The notes: generated from the sequence alone by a model not told the origin. A DNA stretch of 64,000 nucleotides from Dictyophora rubrovolvata (GCA_029959195.1 CP114124.1:620001-684000), one strand, 5' to 3'; counted from the stretch's first letter, positions 1 through 12,875 are shown. Program-made: numbers and translations.

Positions 1-1729
1 GTAATGAACCACCAGAAACGGCAAGAGATTTGGCAATCGGAGAAAGTGACGCAAACCCAACTGAAGGTGGATCATAGCGAAAGACGGAGTAAACGTTTTT
101 CTGGAAACAGAAAAAAAAAATTCTTGCAATTTAGAAAGAGAAAAAAAAAGACAAGGGAATTTCTTTTTTGAACGAATCCCTTACCAAAAACGTATCTCCG
201 ATGATCCAAGCAGGTACGTTTCCTTGGTTTTCTAATGCGAAAAAGGCGCCAATGCAAATGTTGTCAGCAATTTCCTCAAGCATGAAATCAACTGGTTCAA
301 TGCTCCATATTTGCCCTCCGAATGACAGATTTATAGAAACCTCGGTATCACATGCTGTAAATGAAAACGCATGTCATATTGGGTTACAAATTTTTAAAGA
401 GGGTCCCAAAGACACGAACGGTATGTGTAGTAACTTTCATAATCTCCCGAACCAGGCGCAGATCCCGGAATGTTGTTAAAAATTTCGTTAATAAGCACCG
501 ACGGTCCACCGATTAATGTAGTTCCGGTGTCAATAGCTGCAAATGAAGCTGATCCTGAGGGCAACGAAACATCAGCGCCTTGTACCGTGAGTGCTGTCCC
601 ATAAAAAGAAAAAGAAAAGCGATCAGCTGCTCGAAAACACAAATGATTCACAAAATTGAAACATGATGAGACTGACAGGTTAAGGTCAGGATCCAGTATG
701 ATTCCAGTCCTTGAGGTAATGGTAGATATTCGATTTCACCACTATAGAGACTCGCACTATGAAAAATTCCCAAAGTGAGGAAAAATGAGGAAAATCACAT
801 GTTACAAGGGGAATAAAATTGTATTACTTGGTTGCGCCCAATGTAAATAAACCGCCGGGTTCATCCGATTCAGCGTGAGGATCGTCAACAAACCTAAATC
901 ACACAAGAACAAAGAAAAACATGTCATTCGCAGTGACTAGAAAAGTTTTCCAAGGAATACAAATACCTCGTTAGGAAAAAACTGAACAGGGGAGACTCCA
1001 GTGCACCTCCAGCTGCGAGATTTTGCCAAAACGGATTAGCTCGGGAGATTGCGATACTTTCGAAGGCAAGACCAAGCAAGCCAGCTACGGGATCAAATAA
1101 AAGGGTGGAAGAAATGACATCACAGACAGCTAAAGGAAACACGAATAGAGAGAAAAAGGTGCTCAATAAAATGACTGGAGCTTAGAAAAGGAGAGGCTCT
1201 CACCAAAGGTTTGCCCCGTAACTTGAAAATCTGACATCTGAACAACGTCCTGAGCCAGCGTCCCCGATGCTTCACCACTACCATACGTAATTCTGAAAGG
1301 CTGTGAAAGGTTTTTGAATGTTGAAGAAGCGGAGCCACTGAATCCGGAAAGCCCTTCATCGCAGACATCGCAATTCTTCCCTAATAACCATAAGTCGGAT
1401 GACCCAGTGTCGAGGACGACATTGAATGGCTTTGGAGGAGTTCCGACTTCAATAGTACCGTAATAACTGCTATCGCTGTTCTGGTTAACAAGTTGGGTAC
1501 TACCAGACAAGGAGCGTCTCGAAGGACGATGCGGGGTAGAAGATGGGTCACGAGCCCCGTATTTTGAGCGGAGGTGCGCCCCTTGTTCGCGAAACCAGGT
1601 TGAATCGCGATAAGACTTTTGTCTTTTAATTAATGGAATATCAAGCCCGTCTGCTGAGGTGAGAATTGGCCGGATAAGCAGAAGCAGCAAACACAAAACA
1701 ATAGATGTTGATTGGAAGACCGTCGTCAT
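1..1729 (-). CDS. Secreted pepsin-like aspartic protease (family A1), 3' end outside the window
   Basis: Acid endopeptidase of family A1, probably secreted. The ATG at 1729 is followed by a hydrophobic signal peptide (MTTVFQSTSIVLCLLLLLI) and a basic propeptide with a KRQ processing-like site. The first catalytic motif is canonical, VVLDTGSSDLWLLG, and a Cys pair follows (NCDVC). Tyr-flap residues are seen in ITYGSGEASG. The second catalytic motif is AAIDTGTTLIGGP near 510-540. Several short introns split the gene. The last exon visible on the reverse strand (about 1-112) reads NVYSVFRYDPPSVGFASLS, which is the usual C-terminal block of the family, so only a short tail is missing beyond base 1. 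An in-frame TTG upstream at 1762 is not used as the start because ATG 1729 gives a good signal peptide. Unlike the two A1-like genes at 36-43 kb, both catalytic Asp-Thr-Gly triads are intact. Confidence 0.9.
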
Positions 1730-2296
1730 GATTCTGGTCGACCTGGACCTAAAAAAACGCAACGAAACGGACAGGTGAGTTCAATAGCACATTGACGAGA
1801 GAATGTGGAAAGGAGTGAGCGATTTATTTTTGAAAAATAATGAAAAAGGTGGAGAGGGTAGAAGGAGCGGATTTTTCGGAGCGGAGAAGGATCTAGAGGT
1901 ATGCCTTGGCTCTTCCGACAAACTTGGGAATGCCGTGATGCCGTTCTGCGCTAGCAACCGGAATCACTCACGTCATTGTCACACGATGCCAACATCGCAG
2001 TCCCATCCTGGTTGAAATGTCCTCACAACCAGACGAAAGAAGAAAAAACAAAAATCGCGTGGTGTTGGTCAGCGCAACAAGGAGAAAACAACATACAAAC
2101 GGCGGTAAACCATTCCCGAACATCGATTAGAATACTGTGTTCTTGTTTATAAATAAAGTAAGCGACTGAATACAAGAATACAAGATGGCGATAGTCAAAT
2201 TCACTAGTGGAGCGCTCCTCCTCGTGCAATAAAGGTTTGACATGACATGACATGATGTCCCATACATAGGAGCCATTTTCAAAATTAAAACGTCAA
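1730..2296. other. Intergenic stretch, no gene seen
   Basis: It lies between the 5' end of the protease gene (minus strand) and the 3' end of the methyltransferase gene (minus strand). It must hold the protease promoter and the methyltransferase 3' UTR. Short open frames here have no recognisable domain. A small direct repeat (CATGACATGACATGATG) lies near 2239. Confidence 0.5.
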
Positions 2297-4006
2297 TTAA
2301 GGAAACCACGCCCATATCTCAATATCCTCGTCAGCTCCAAATCCAGAACCGGAGTTTGAGCAGTTGTCCTGCACACCGCATTGCGCAGTAATCTTATCAA
2401 TCAAAATCAAGACAACTCCTTTTTCTTCAAGCATACCCCAAAGACTTCGTTCCGCCTCCTCCCGTTGCTTATAAGCCATTAGAACATAAGGGCGACTAAT
2501 AGGAGTCTCGCCATCGTTATCGGATGCCTTGTCTGGGGGTTGTTTAACAAGGTTACAGATAGTCTGCACGAGAGAGGGGAAAGATGCAGTGTTATAAGTC
2601 ACATCTGCCATACTACAATTGGTATCAATAATGAGCCTTCATAATTACCGTTTAAGTTCGACGATCACAGACATTACCAGGTCAAATGGCATAGCGGCTT
2701 CCGGGGGAAAACGGTCACAATCCCAGTCTAAGACTAATGACTTGATATCGACAGACGGAAATGCATGTTTGTTTACAGAGATATTGTGATTAATAATCGA
2801 AATCGCGGACGCTGGAAATAAAATTATTATTATTACTGTAGTGGGATATATGACATTTAGGTCAAAGCCCCTGCGACACACCTTGATCACTAGCAAGGAC
2901 TTCCGTAAATCGTTCCGAACAAAACCGATTAAATAAAGCGGCTAGGCAAATAGAAACTATTCCAGTTCCACAACCTATAGATAAATGCCGTTTATATTAC
3001 CAAGGGAAGATGTTTTCTTTTTCAGGCTGCCTACCTAATTCAAGAACACGGATTCGCGAAGACGCATTGCCGGAATATATTCGTTTCCATAAACGGGAAC
3101 GGGTTTTCGACGGATTAAATATATCCTCGGCTTTCTCATGTGTTGTAAAGAGCTGGGAGAGCCATGAGCTGAGCATTAGTCCGCTGTCCCAGATTTTCTA
3201 GTGTGACACATGAGAGAAGCAGATGAATGTGAGTCGTTTAAGCTCGCCTTATCCAAATCGAAAGAGGTATCTTCTCTGAGACATATCACGGTGGAAGTGC
3301 AAGAATTCGCCAAATCCAACTCGACAGCTGTGGCTGAATTGGCTGAAGAATCGAGAATATTATGGGCAACAGACGCTGGTATCAAATAGAACCTCTCGAT
3401 CTGACTTTGTTTGGCAGTGTAGGAATTGGTTTCTTTGCCAAAATTTTTAGCCAGGGTAATATTGCCTTTGCCTTTATTCTTCTTTAGTGAACTCGGCGCG
3501 GAAAAATCGTTCTCGATTCTAATAGGCATACTAAAGACAGGGAAAGGCAAATTACCCAGATCTCGTTTCGTCAAATCGATGAGAACGGAGTTGGGCGAGT
3601 TTTTCGAAGGGGATATATTACTTCCAACGGAGGCTGATGATTGGCAAAACAAGGCCAGCCTCCATTCTTCACCCCGTGCACCGGTATGAGGGAATGGAAC
3701 AGAAAGAGCCTTGTACATGGATGAAACGTGCCATGTTGTCAGTTTTATTTTAGGTCCCATGAATTGAAACGAATCCATAATCGAGTTGGATTGACCATTG
3801 GCAACTGCCGGCGTTCCTGGAGATGAGACCCGTATCCATGAATAAAATATGTCAATTGCCTCCTCAAGAAACGCGATTCGCAAATCATTGGCAATTTGAG
3901 GAGTGAAAGTTATTTCAATAGATCTCGGCGGCAAGTTTCCTTTGCCATTCGAGCCAATATAAACGGATTGAGGAGGTGGTCGGAGAAAACTCAGGTAGAA
4001 AAACAT
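2297..4006 (-). CDS. METTL21/EFM-type protein-lysine methyltransferase (Methyltransf_16)
   Basis: Predicted SAM-dependent methyltransferase of the METTL21/Efm lysine-methyltransferase group, acting on a cytosolic or nuclear protein that I cannot name. ATG at 4006; stop at 2297-2299. After an N-terminal region (SIEITFTPQIANDLR) the family hallmarks appear in order: IWDSGLMLSSWLSQLF, then the SAM-binding motif I, RVLELGCGTGIVSICLAALF, split by a short intron after LELG. Next are LASDQG, the acidic loop LVLDWDCDRFP, and the post-I motif FDLVMADVTYNTASFPSLV after another intron. The C-terminus contains ISRPYVLMAYKQREEAERSLW and ends IEIWAWFP. The junction between DLDK and KIWDSG needs removal of a 50-nt segment that begins GC and ends AG (about 3200-3249 on the reverse strand), so a GC-AG intron is inferred. 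The domain order and length fit the family. The precise substrate is unknown. Confidence 0.85.
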
Positions 4007-4465
4007 TCTTAGTCAGCTCAGTGCTGTCCGTCTCTTCCGTTTTCTACCATAAAACTTGACAATACTGTCGTTACACGCATAAATCTGTCTTTGGTTTGTT
4101 CGTATTTCAACCCTTTTGCAGTACGAGCTTATAATCATATTACATCTCAGAAAACGATTAGGGGTCGCCACCGACACCTGCACCAATTCCGCGACCGTTC
4201 ATTGACGATTAATCTCCAATCTCGGTGAATTTCCAAAGTGTTCACTGATACTCTTGTACCCAGGTCAACCCCTGATAACACAGGGTATATTATGCCACTG
4301 GCATGACCTTTCTCCCGCGGACGGATCCTGAAATACAAAAGCCCAGTTCAACGAGCTCGTGACAGTGTACCTCCTTTCAGCTGTACCCGTACTGTGTGAT
4401 AGGACTGCCACCTATCACATTTAAAAAACACTCACAACTCTACATACGTCAACAACTAAATCAAA
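4007..4465. promoter_or_regulatory. Shared intergenic region between two divergent genes
   Basis: 459 bp separate the start of the methyltransferase gene (minus) from the start of the small gene (plus), so this must be a bidirectional promoter region. No TATA box or repeated binding site stands out. Short open frames here have no recognised domain. Confidence 0.45.
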
Positions 4466-5019
4466 ATGTCCACACTTTCAAATTCCAATTCGTGCTGTTT
4501 TTCTCCCAAAATGGAGGTAAGAATCCCGGTTTTCATCATTCGTCCGCCACCCTGCCTAAGCTCATCTCTTTATGCAGAAAATTGCGGAAACCGCTAAAGA
4601 ACTTGACGTCTCTGAACGGTCTAAAGGTTCCATAACTCTTTCTAATACTCAAGGACTAAGCTTTTTGGATCAAATGTATCCAGAACCGCGGCTTTTACAA
4701 ATTGAGTGCGAGAGATTGAGAGTGAACAGGGTAAGTTATTTTTCACCACTGTGCTTAATATCGGACTAATAACAAATGTTTTATCATTATATTTAGCCAT
4801 TTGTTCAAGCTGACCGAGATCCTGCAAACTTAGGAATGGGATTCGCACCTTCCGTCCTACGACAGCGCGCCACTGCATCCGTGAGCATCAGTTCTGTAAG
4901 AATACCGAACCACCTCAAATAAACTATCACTGACGTATTCTTAGATGCGCCCTTCCAAACCTACATGGGAGAAAAGTTATGACTCGCTGGCGCTTTTCGA
5001 AGTTCTGTTCAAGGCTTGA
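4466..5019 (+). CDS. Small four-exon protein of unknown function
   Basis: I do not recognise this gene. It is supported by consistent splicing: four short exons, all with phase-0 junctions and good GT...AG borders. Exon 1 starts at ATG 4466 (MSTLSNSNSCCFSPKME), exon 2 starts at 4578 (KIAETAKELDVSERSKGS), exon 3 at 4798 (PFVQADRDPANLGMGFAPSV) and exon 4 at 4945 (MRPSKPTWEKSYDSLALFEV), with TGA at 5017-5019. The spliced product is about 125 residues, soluble, with no signal peptide or membrane segment. Exon 2 contains a short amphipathic stretch, LDQMYPEPRLLQIECERLRV. It starts divergently from the methyltransferase gene. The call rests on splice structure only, so a non-coding transcript is not excluded. 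Confidence 0.55.
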
Positions 5020-5508
5020 TTTTCAGTCCTTCAGCTTCATTTACACAACGACGCACTTGTTTGGTTTTGCCATTCTTGTTTTCTTGGTTTTGACACATTG
5101 CTTAAGTTAATAAACACTGCTGTATTTTTATGTTTTATGTATTTGTACAACTACGTTTCTAATTCACAAAGATGTTTTAAAGTCTTATTTATTCCTTTAT
5201 TCCTATTTGTATCCAAAAAGTTACTACAATATAATATGCTACTATTACAGATATTCTTATTGTCCAGATTCCTCCGTTCCGTAATCGTATATAATAGGGG
5301 TGATTAATCAAATATATATAAGTATAAGAGTGGGTAGATGTGCTCAGATTGTTCAAATGATGAAGGGAATGCGGTATGGTGGCACTGGTAAGGGTATACT
5401 CCAAAAAAGAAGCCAGCGGATATGCTTAGATATGAGGAATATGAGGAATAGGTGGAAGGAAAAAAGAGATGATTATGAATCAAATGAGAATAGATGGGCG
5501 TTGAAAAA
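5020..5508. other. Convergent 3' intergenic region
   Basis: It lies between the 3' ends of the small plus-strand gene and the large minus-strand kinase gene. AT-rich, with runs such as ATATATATAAGTATAAG near 5312. It must contain both polyadenylation regions. No gene is seen. Confidence 0.5.
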
Positions 5509-8500
5509 TCACTGCAAAACACATTTATCGGAGTTTCCGTCCTGGCGACCTTTCCGGCTTGACCGCTGAATAGGCTTTCCAGGCGTATTATTATTATCAT
5601 CAGTACCAGACGATGGCACAGTCGTTTCCGTTTCAGGAATCGGATCATATTCCGAACCACGGTTACTTCCGCTCAGACGACTAGACCGTGTCATAACACT
5701 TCGTGAGCTCGTAGAATGGTCGCTACCCCCAATGCTGGCCTGCCACTGTCCGTTATCTTGACTCGGAGAGTGAACAATCCTACGGGGTGTCGTCTTCTGC
5801 GCACCATTCATGAATGAAACGGGAGGCGGTGATGACCCAGTAGCTTTAAGGTCTTCGGTCGAAACACTCATCATCCCGGATGCCTTCGACCGTTTCCGAC
5901 CAAAGAGACGGAAGCGGTCATTCGCACCTGGAGATGATGGCGAAGAAGATACGTCTCCTATTGGTGTTGTCGAGGGAGAGACAGGAGTACGACCAGATTG
6001 AATAGGACTGTTTGAATGTAAATCACTTGTGGGAGTATGCTGTCGAATTACATCTGCCGAAAGACGTATCATACGACCATGAGGTTCGCAAGAATCCGAG
6101 GCATCAGCGGCACATCTGGCGTGCGCAATAAGGCTGCATTCCTTGCAAAATAGAACGCTCTTCTTAACTGCTTGATTACATATACGACAGGTAACCGCTA
6201 TTTGAAAAAAAAAACGAACAGTCATGTGAGATACATCGGCTGGGCCTTGGAATGTCACTTGACTTAAAACCGTACCTTGACTGAAACTAGACTTCACAAA
6301 TTCATGAGGTCGGAAGACAGCCTCTAGGGGACTGTTGAAGGTAGGTGAGCTTGGTGGGATCGAACGGGGAGAATTAGATCGATCGTCGTCAGCGAAAGAC
6401 AAGCGTCTAACATCCGTTCTCTGAAGATCCGCGCTAACACGCCTCAAGAAAGGAATACTATCCTGTGGGCGCAACTCCTAGAGAACCAGACAAGACAATA
6501 AGATAAAATGAACGGATGATTGAAAAGCCTGTCAAACCTTATACATTCCCCATTCATTCTTCAACCATGGATGTTCGAATAGGGTCTCCGCATTCGGTCT
6601 TTTCGTGGGATCTTTATTAAAGCACAGAGTTAGAAAGTCCCTTAGGTCGTCTGACAGGTCTTCTGGAAGCGGCGGCATGGGATCTTCAACAATTCGAAAC
6701 ATAACTAACGAAGAGGATAATGTTCAATGAACTATAAATGTGACTGATGTATTCTTTTACCTGTCATCCCATTCTGAATATCGGCGTATGGCGGTCGACC
6801 AGTAGATAATTCTATTATAGTGCAAGCCAATGACCAGATATCAGAAGCCGGCGATGCACCCTTTAGTTCAATTACTTCGGGAGCCACTTCAAAGAAAAGC
6901 TTAGTAATATGTATTGAAGAAAAAAGATCTCAAGATACGACATACTCCAGTTAGGAGTTCCGGCCACATCGTTGTTCATTTGTTCCATAGCTCGGAGATT
7001 TAGAGAGACGCCGAAATCGGATAGTTTGACATTTCCAGTCTTTGTCGTAAGGATGTTAGCCGCTTTAAGATCACAATGAACAACCTATAAACAGCGGAAG
7101 GTTAATTAGCGAATAGGCCAAGGGCGAAACTAGCCCGCGAGACAAGTGAAATGAAAACCGCACCTGAGACGTGTGTAGGTAGTGTAAACCCTCTAGCACT
7201 TTGGTTACAAAACTCGCCACCAAACTCTCGTTCAACTTTCCAAAAGCTTTCAAGGTCTGTGACAATGATCCATTCTCTGCGTACCTGAATTGATAGATCT
7301 CGATGAGTTCCCATGGATACACAGGACAGGATATATAACATAACTTACTCAAGAACAATGCTCAGGATATCGGGATCACGCGCCATTCCTTCGTATTTGA
7401 CAATGCTAGGATGCGATAACTGCTTAACGATCTCGACTTCATGCATAAGCTGCTTGATTTCCTTCTCGCTTAATCCTTCTAAACGGATCCGTTTAACAGC
7501 TACGGTTTGACCCGTGTTCAAATTCAAAGCACGGTATACAGTCCCAAATTGACCACGTCCAATACAATTCCCAAGTTGCTGCAATTAAGAAAGAAGGGTT
7601 CGTGTGGTCAGTCAGCATGCATGTTCTCCTGAGCGCAGCCCGCGCGCACTCTCCTCTCCTAACAGAGCTCGAGCGCTAGCAAAGGCCAAGAACAAAAAAA
7701 AACAAAAACAAAACTCACGTAATGTGTGGCAGGTTTACCATCCTCTTTCACAATTAGGGTCTTGCGTACTTGACTGCCGTCCATACCACCGATTAAAGAT
7801 CTCTCCGCTTTGGATTCACCCGGTGAAACATTAATGCTCTCGTGGCGAGGACGCATGGGTATACGAGGATTAGGATTATCTCCGAACGAGCTTCGTCTAT
7901 CTTTCAAAGGTTCAGCCTCTAGCCTCACTTTCGTGGGCGTCGGTGACTCCCTTGGCGACTTCTTCGTAGTTTGCGGCAAAAGTAGCGTTTCAGAAGAGGA
8001 AGGCAGCGTAGAAAGCTGTGAGAGGGGGGGTGCCCTCGGGAATGGAACAGGGGGGGAGAGCTCTCCATCTAATGATGTACGGACAGGAACCGGGGAATGT
8101 TGGGAGGGTCGTCGAACAGGAGAATATTCAAGACTGGATCGAGGGCTTACTCTGCTACCTAACTCGGCGGCAGCAGCAGCAGTCGCGACGCGATGTTGAG
8201 AATTACGGGGCCTCACGCGAGAAATAGGCGAAGGCGAAGGTGGTGCAATAACAGGTTCTGTCGACTCTAGTGATCGACGGGAACGAACAAGTGAAGGTTT
8301 TCTCTTCGCCACCGAATCATCCAGGTTCACCGTTCCGCTACACCCTCCCCGTTCGGTCTCGCCACCTTCTCCACTTGACTGTTTAACGGGGCTTGCTCTA
8401 TCTTTATCCAAATCAAACACTTTCATGAAGTCATCCGGCCACTTCGCCTGTCCGAGTTTGATAACCCTTTGTGGCTGAGGGCTACCACTATCATTCCCAT

Positions 8501-11500
8501 TCCCATTCAGGCGACGAGTCGGAATTGTTCCCTCTTCCGACTCTTCTGCAACTCTCGATAGATCAATTGAATCGCTTCTCCTTCGATCCTTCCTACGAGG
8601 AAACTCATCCACAGGGGAATTCGGAGAACTCAGTCTACGAATCCTTTGTTGCGGAGACTCTTTAGCCAAAGCAGCCTTCACCACGCTCCCTTCAGTATGC
8701 GTTAACGATGGCGTGTCGCTTGCCAAAGACGTAGCTTCGGTTGTGATAGACTTGATGGTTTCATACCGCGTGGAACGGTTATCCAGGAGACTGGAGTAAA
8801 CAGAAGTATCTGTATGCGTAGAAGCCATAGAAGCTCTTGACGTTGTCGACAGTTTCACAATTGGTCGAGTACGAATGTTACTGTCCACAGGCCCAAAGAC
8901 ATCTTCTTCATCAGCTGCAGCCGATGGGGACACATCAACGGACGCTTGAGTAGACGAGGACACGGCCGCAGGGACGACTTGTCGCGGACGTTTTGCAGGA
9001 ATTGGAGGAATAGGACTGGTAGGACTGGTAGGACTGGTAGAACGCGACAGATTGGGCGTAGAAGCGGAAGCCGAACCAACGTTCGACGAGATATATATAT
9101 TATGATTCCTTCCTTGAGCAGTAGGAGATTTTGGAGTTGTAGGAGAAACAGGTGGAGATCCGGCATTGATATTTTTAGAAGGCGGAGACGAACCTGAAGG
9201 TGAAGATTGTTTAGTCTCAACTTTCAGCTGAAACTTTTGAGGAGGCGGGCTATCCTGAAGCTTCTTCACGGCCAAAATCGTCAGCGCTACCCTTGCTAGA
9301 CCATCCGATGTAAATGGGACAGCGACAAGATCCTCAATATCAAATATCTCGTCCGACGACACACCGAATGCCGCCACAGCAGCCAGAAACTTGGAAATAT
9401 TCAACTGCTTCGCCTCTAAAGTAGACGTTAAACTGTCTATCCGAATAACACTGCCCGGGCACACTTTGTTGATATATCTGCGACAAAGTAATTGATTTCA
9501 CCATATAAGATTCGGATCATCACAAATTAAAAAAAAAAGTAAATAAAACTACTTACTGGCACAGCACATAACCGTCTTTCAGCGCATCACCAAAATACCT
9601 CCGCTCTTTCTCTTCACCATTGGCAGTCATGATATTCGTACTCCACGTTCGCTCCAATCGTACCAGACTACCCATCCGCGAGTCGATTTCTTCATTGTTC
9701 ATCTCAGTCTTGATACCGGAACCAGAACCAGAACCAGAACCAGAACTGCCGGCGACATGCTTCCGGTGTACAACCTCCTTAACGAGAGCAGAAGTAGCAC
9801 GACGTATCGTAATCCGCTGCGGAGATGGAACATAGTTACATCCAGACAATACATTTGACGTGCTTTCACTCGTGCCCCGCTCCTTTGGCGTCGTCACCGT
9901 CGGAGACGAAGGCGAATCTGGTGGCACTGGACTGACACTGGGCAGTGGTGGCGGCGTCGAAGTCACAGAACCAGAACGAGACTGAACTTGAACCTGAACC
10001 TGAGCCTGAGGCGAATCATTCCTCTTAGACGACAACAACCCGGTCGTTTTCAATTGTAGTTGTAATTTAGACGACCGTTGTTTACTTTCTTCGTCTTTTT
10101 TCGACAAGCCCACCGCAACAGATGCTGATGCTGATGCTGAATGCGAAGGCGAAGGCGAAGGCAAATGCGAATACGCCGGGCGGCTGGAAGAACTACCACC
10201 CCTCTGAACACATGACCCTGACCCTGCACGAGCGGGACCAGAAATGGGACTAGGGCTTGGGCTCGGGGATGACGATGAAGGGAGCGGGCTCGTATTTCTG
10301 ACTTCTAAAGGAAGATGCGAAGTGGAGACTGAACCAACGCCACGTCCGAGCCGAGAAGAGCGTGTTGGAGATGACGTCGGCGTCGGCGAAGGACTGAGTG
10401 CAGGCCGAATCACACTGGATGAAGACGCTCTACGCTGTTTAGTTCCCGTAGACGGGCTAGTCGCGCGGGGTACGACATGACCTCCTCCTCCTCCTCGTGC
10501 GGTTTCCAAACTGCTGCGATTTCCTGAGATAGAAGAAGACGGAGATGCTGCTCTAGCTCTGGATGCTGCGGTGGAGGTAGTCGCCCGTACTCTCGGTGAC
10601 CACCGCCCCGAAACACCATCCGCAGTTCGCGACACAGAGTTTTGGCGAGACATCGAGGGAGAGGACGCTGAAGCTCGAATAGTAGGTGCATCTTCTGACA
10701 GACGACGAGGCTGCAATGAGTCAGACGGAGCAGCTTTCGCTGTCGACGACGAGATCCGATCTTCAGTAGCGGTAGAAGGAAGGTCAGAAGTTGAAGCACT
10801 AGGAGCCTTTCGCATCGTCGACGGATGTCCCACGCCAATTATACGCGACGAGATCTTTGATTTGGAATTAGGTTCCTTAATACCATTTCCCTTCTCCGCC
10901 TTCTTCACTTCCTTCCCCTTCGTCGGCGATGACGGCGCATCTTCTTTCTTCTTGACTAGGTTTTCCAACTGCGACGTTGACGCACTGGCCTGGGAGCGCA
11001 ACAGCCGTGACGGTGACTTGGGAGGTACCACCGGAGGAGAAGTAACACTGGGACTCCCCGAAGTCACCATTTTCGGACGTGATACCGATGACGGAGAGGT
11101 GGAGGAGGTAGTGGAGGAGGAGGAAGGTGCTTGTTGTTTCAATTGTGAGGAAGTAGCAGCAGACGGCGTGCCAGATGATTTTGTATGTGTTGGGGTACTA
11201 CCTCCTGAAGCCTTGACTGTCCCACTCAATAACCTTGATGACAGAATTGAGCTTGAGACACGCTTCCTGAGCTCCCCCTTTTCGGCTATGGGAGACTTCT
11301 CAGAATCCTTGCGCGATGAACTTCGTAGGGTTGGAGCGGGTGGCTCTACTATGCTTAGCTTGCGGATACGGGCGGGGGGAAATAATCCACCGAGCGATAA
11401 AAGAGGGGAACGAGTTTTAGAGGATGAGGGGACTTGATCATCAGAACCTTGTTTGGCATTTTCGGCAATGTGCTGAAGCAGAGTGGGCGATGACATTGAC

Positions 11501-12345
11501 GCTTTTGATAAAGACGGTGCCACGAAGGGTGACCAGCCACCAACATTCTCATTCTCAGCATTTGACTGGTGGTGTTGGTCATGTCGCGGCATAGAGGGGC
11601 CACTGGACAACCGCTGAATTCCTTCCGTGGGACTGGGCGCTAGCGAGTGACGAACAAAAAAGTAAGTATGCGTGCGTGTGGAGGAGAAAATCCAGGAGAC
11701 AGGGGTAATAACAAGCCGGACAGGTGAAATTGACAAACAAACACAAAACATACCGGTTGAATTGTTCTTAGGCGGGTGATGAGAACCCGAAGCACGTGTC
11801 TTAACGCGATTGCTATGTTTGCGAAGTACGCGAGGACGATGTGGCTCAGCAGAGTGCGGGGAAATGTCGTTGGATTTGATGGTTAAGGAGTGTGAATTGA
11901 CATTATAGTCTGCAGATCTGCGATGGACGGGAGTTGATGTGCCAGAGGATGTACCAGAGGGGATATCGATGCTACCATTGCTGTTGTTATTATTCTCAGG
12001 CCCGGGGGATCGACGAAAAATGGAAGGTCGATGGAAATGACTGCTGAATGCGGACGGGGGGGGAGCCTGTGGTCGTTGGGTATGTGTTTTCTCTATTTCG
12101 CTTCTATTATTGTCACTGGAGTCGTTCGATTCCTGGGAAATCTTTTCTCGACTCTTTTTTGCGAGAGTAACATTGCGGATGGTCTCTTGCAAAGACGAGC
12201 GGAAGATACGCTTGAGAGTCTTCGGCTGCGAAGTTGCTTTCCCAGCACCAGGAGACGAAGCAACGACAGGAGACCGGCGAGATTCTACTTGCTCTTGAAC
12301 AAAATGAGTTGAAATATTACGAACAGGACTAAGAACCGTAGCCAT
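5509..12345 (-). CDS. Giant Cdc7/SepH-like (septation initiation) Ser/Thr kinase with CH domain, C1-like module and CaaX box
   Basis: Protein of about 2,050 residues starting at ATG 12345. Order of parts: (1) about 850 residues rich in Ser, Pro and basic runs, apparently disordered; (2) a calponin-homology domain crossing an intron near 9480-9550 ([50 protein letters not shown]); (3) about 500 more disordered residues; (4) a kinase domain from 7580, with [17 protein letters not shown], Lys in [10 protein letters not shown], catalytic loop [16 protein letters not shown], and GTPNWMAPEVIEL; (5) a C1-like zinc module [20 protein letters not shown]; (6) a disordered tail ending DKCVLQ, a CaaX motif. 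Kinase plus C1-like module match the fungal Cdc7/SepH group of the septation initiation network, which signals cytokinesis from the spindle pole body. The HCD form of the catalytic loop is usual in that group. Introns interrupt the kinase domain several times; one at about 11640-11755 and one inside the C1 region are inferred. Confidence 0.85.
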
Positions 12346-12875
12346 TTGTTTTTTATAAGAGTCGCGAAAGAATAGAATATCCCAGAGCTTGTAATTAGAC
12401 CGAAATTGTTTGGGAAGTGACTCTCAAAGTGTCCATGAACAACAGCTAGGGCACATGAGAATCGTTCGGGAATTCACCAGCGGGCGGGTTAGAAATGACG
12501 TTGTCAAGGAGGAGAAAACAGAAAGAAAAGAAGAAAAAAACCTTCACCGCCCCTCCGACCCGAAGGTCACTATTTCGTGGTTGACGGTGACACAAACACG
12601 GGGCCGAGCAATTACAGTAATCCGTTCCCACGGTCCAATGTGCCTTGTGTTCAGACTTTGATCGAAGCTTTGCTTCTCTGCGCCCGGGTGTCTTTGGTAC
12701 ACACACGCGCACAGGATTATATTTTTACTTGGAGAGTGCTAAACGCAACTTTGTAATTGGAAACATAACAAGATAGTTCAAATTGTAACGAGACATTTGC
12801 TATGCCAAAAAGACACCTGTTTATTGCACCAAGACTACATAGAATTGGAGCTAGGCTAGGCCTCGGATGCTAATC
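12346..12875. promoter_or_regulatory. 5' region of the kinase gene
   Basis: About 530 bp upstream of the kinase start codon. It must hold the promoter and leader. A purine-rich stretch on the plus strand (GGAGGAGAAAACAGAAAG, near 12510) is a pyrimidine run on the coding strand, common in fungal promoters. Open frames here are not convincing. Confidence 0.4.

Noticed and set aside
10571-11437. 288-codon plus-strand open frame
   Set aside because: Antisense shadow of the Ser/Pro-rich part of the kinase gene, caused by codon composition; the minus-strand gene has domains and splice logic.
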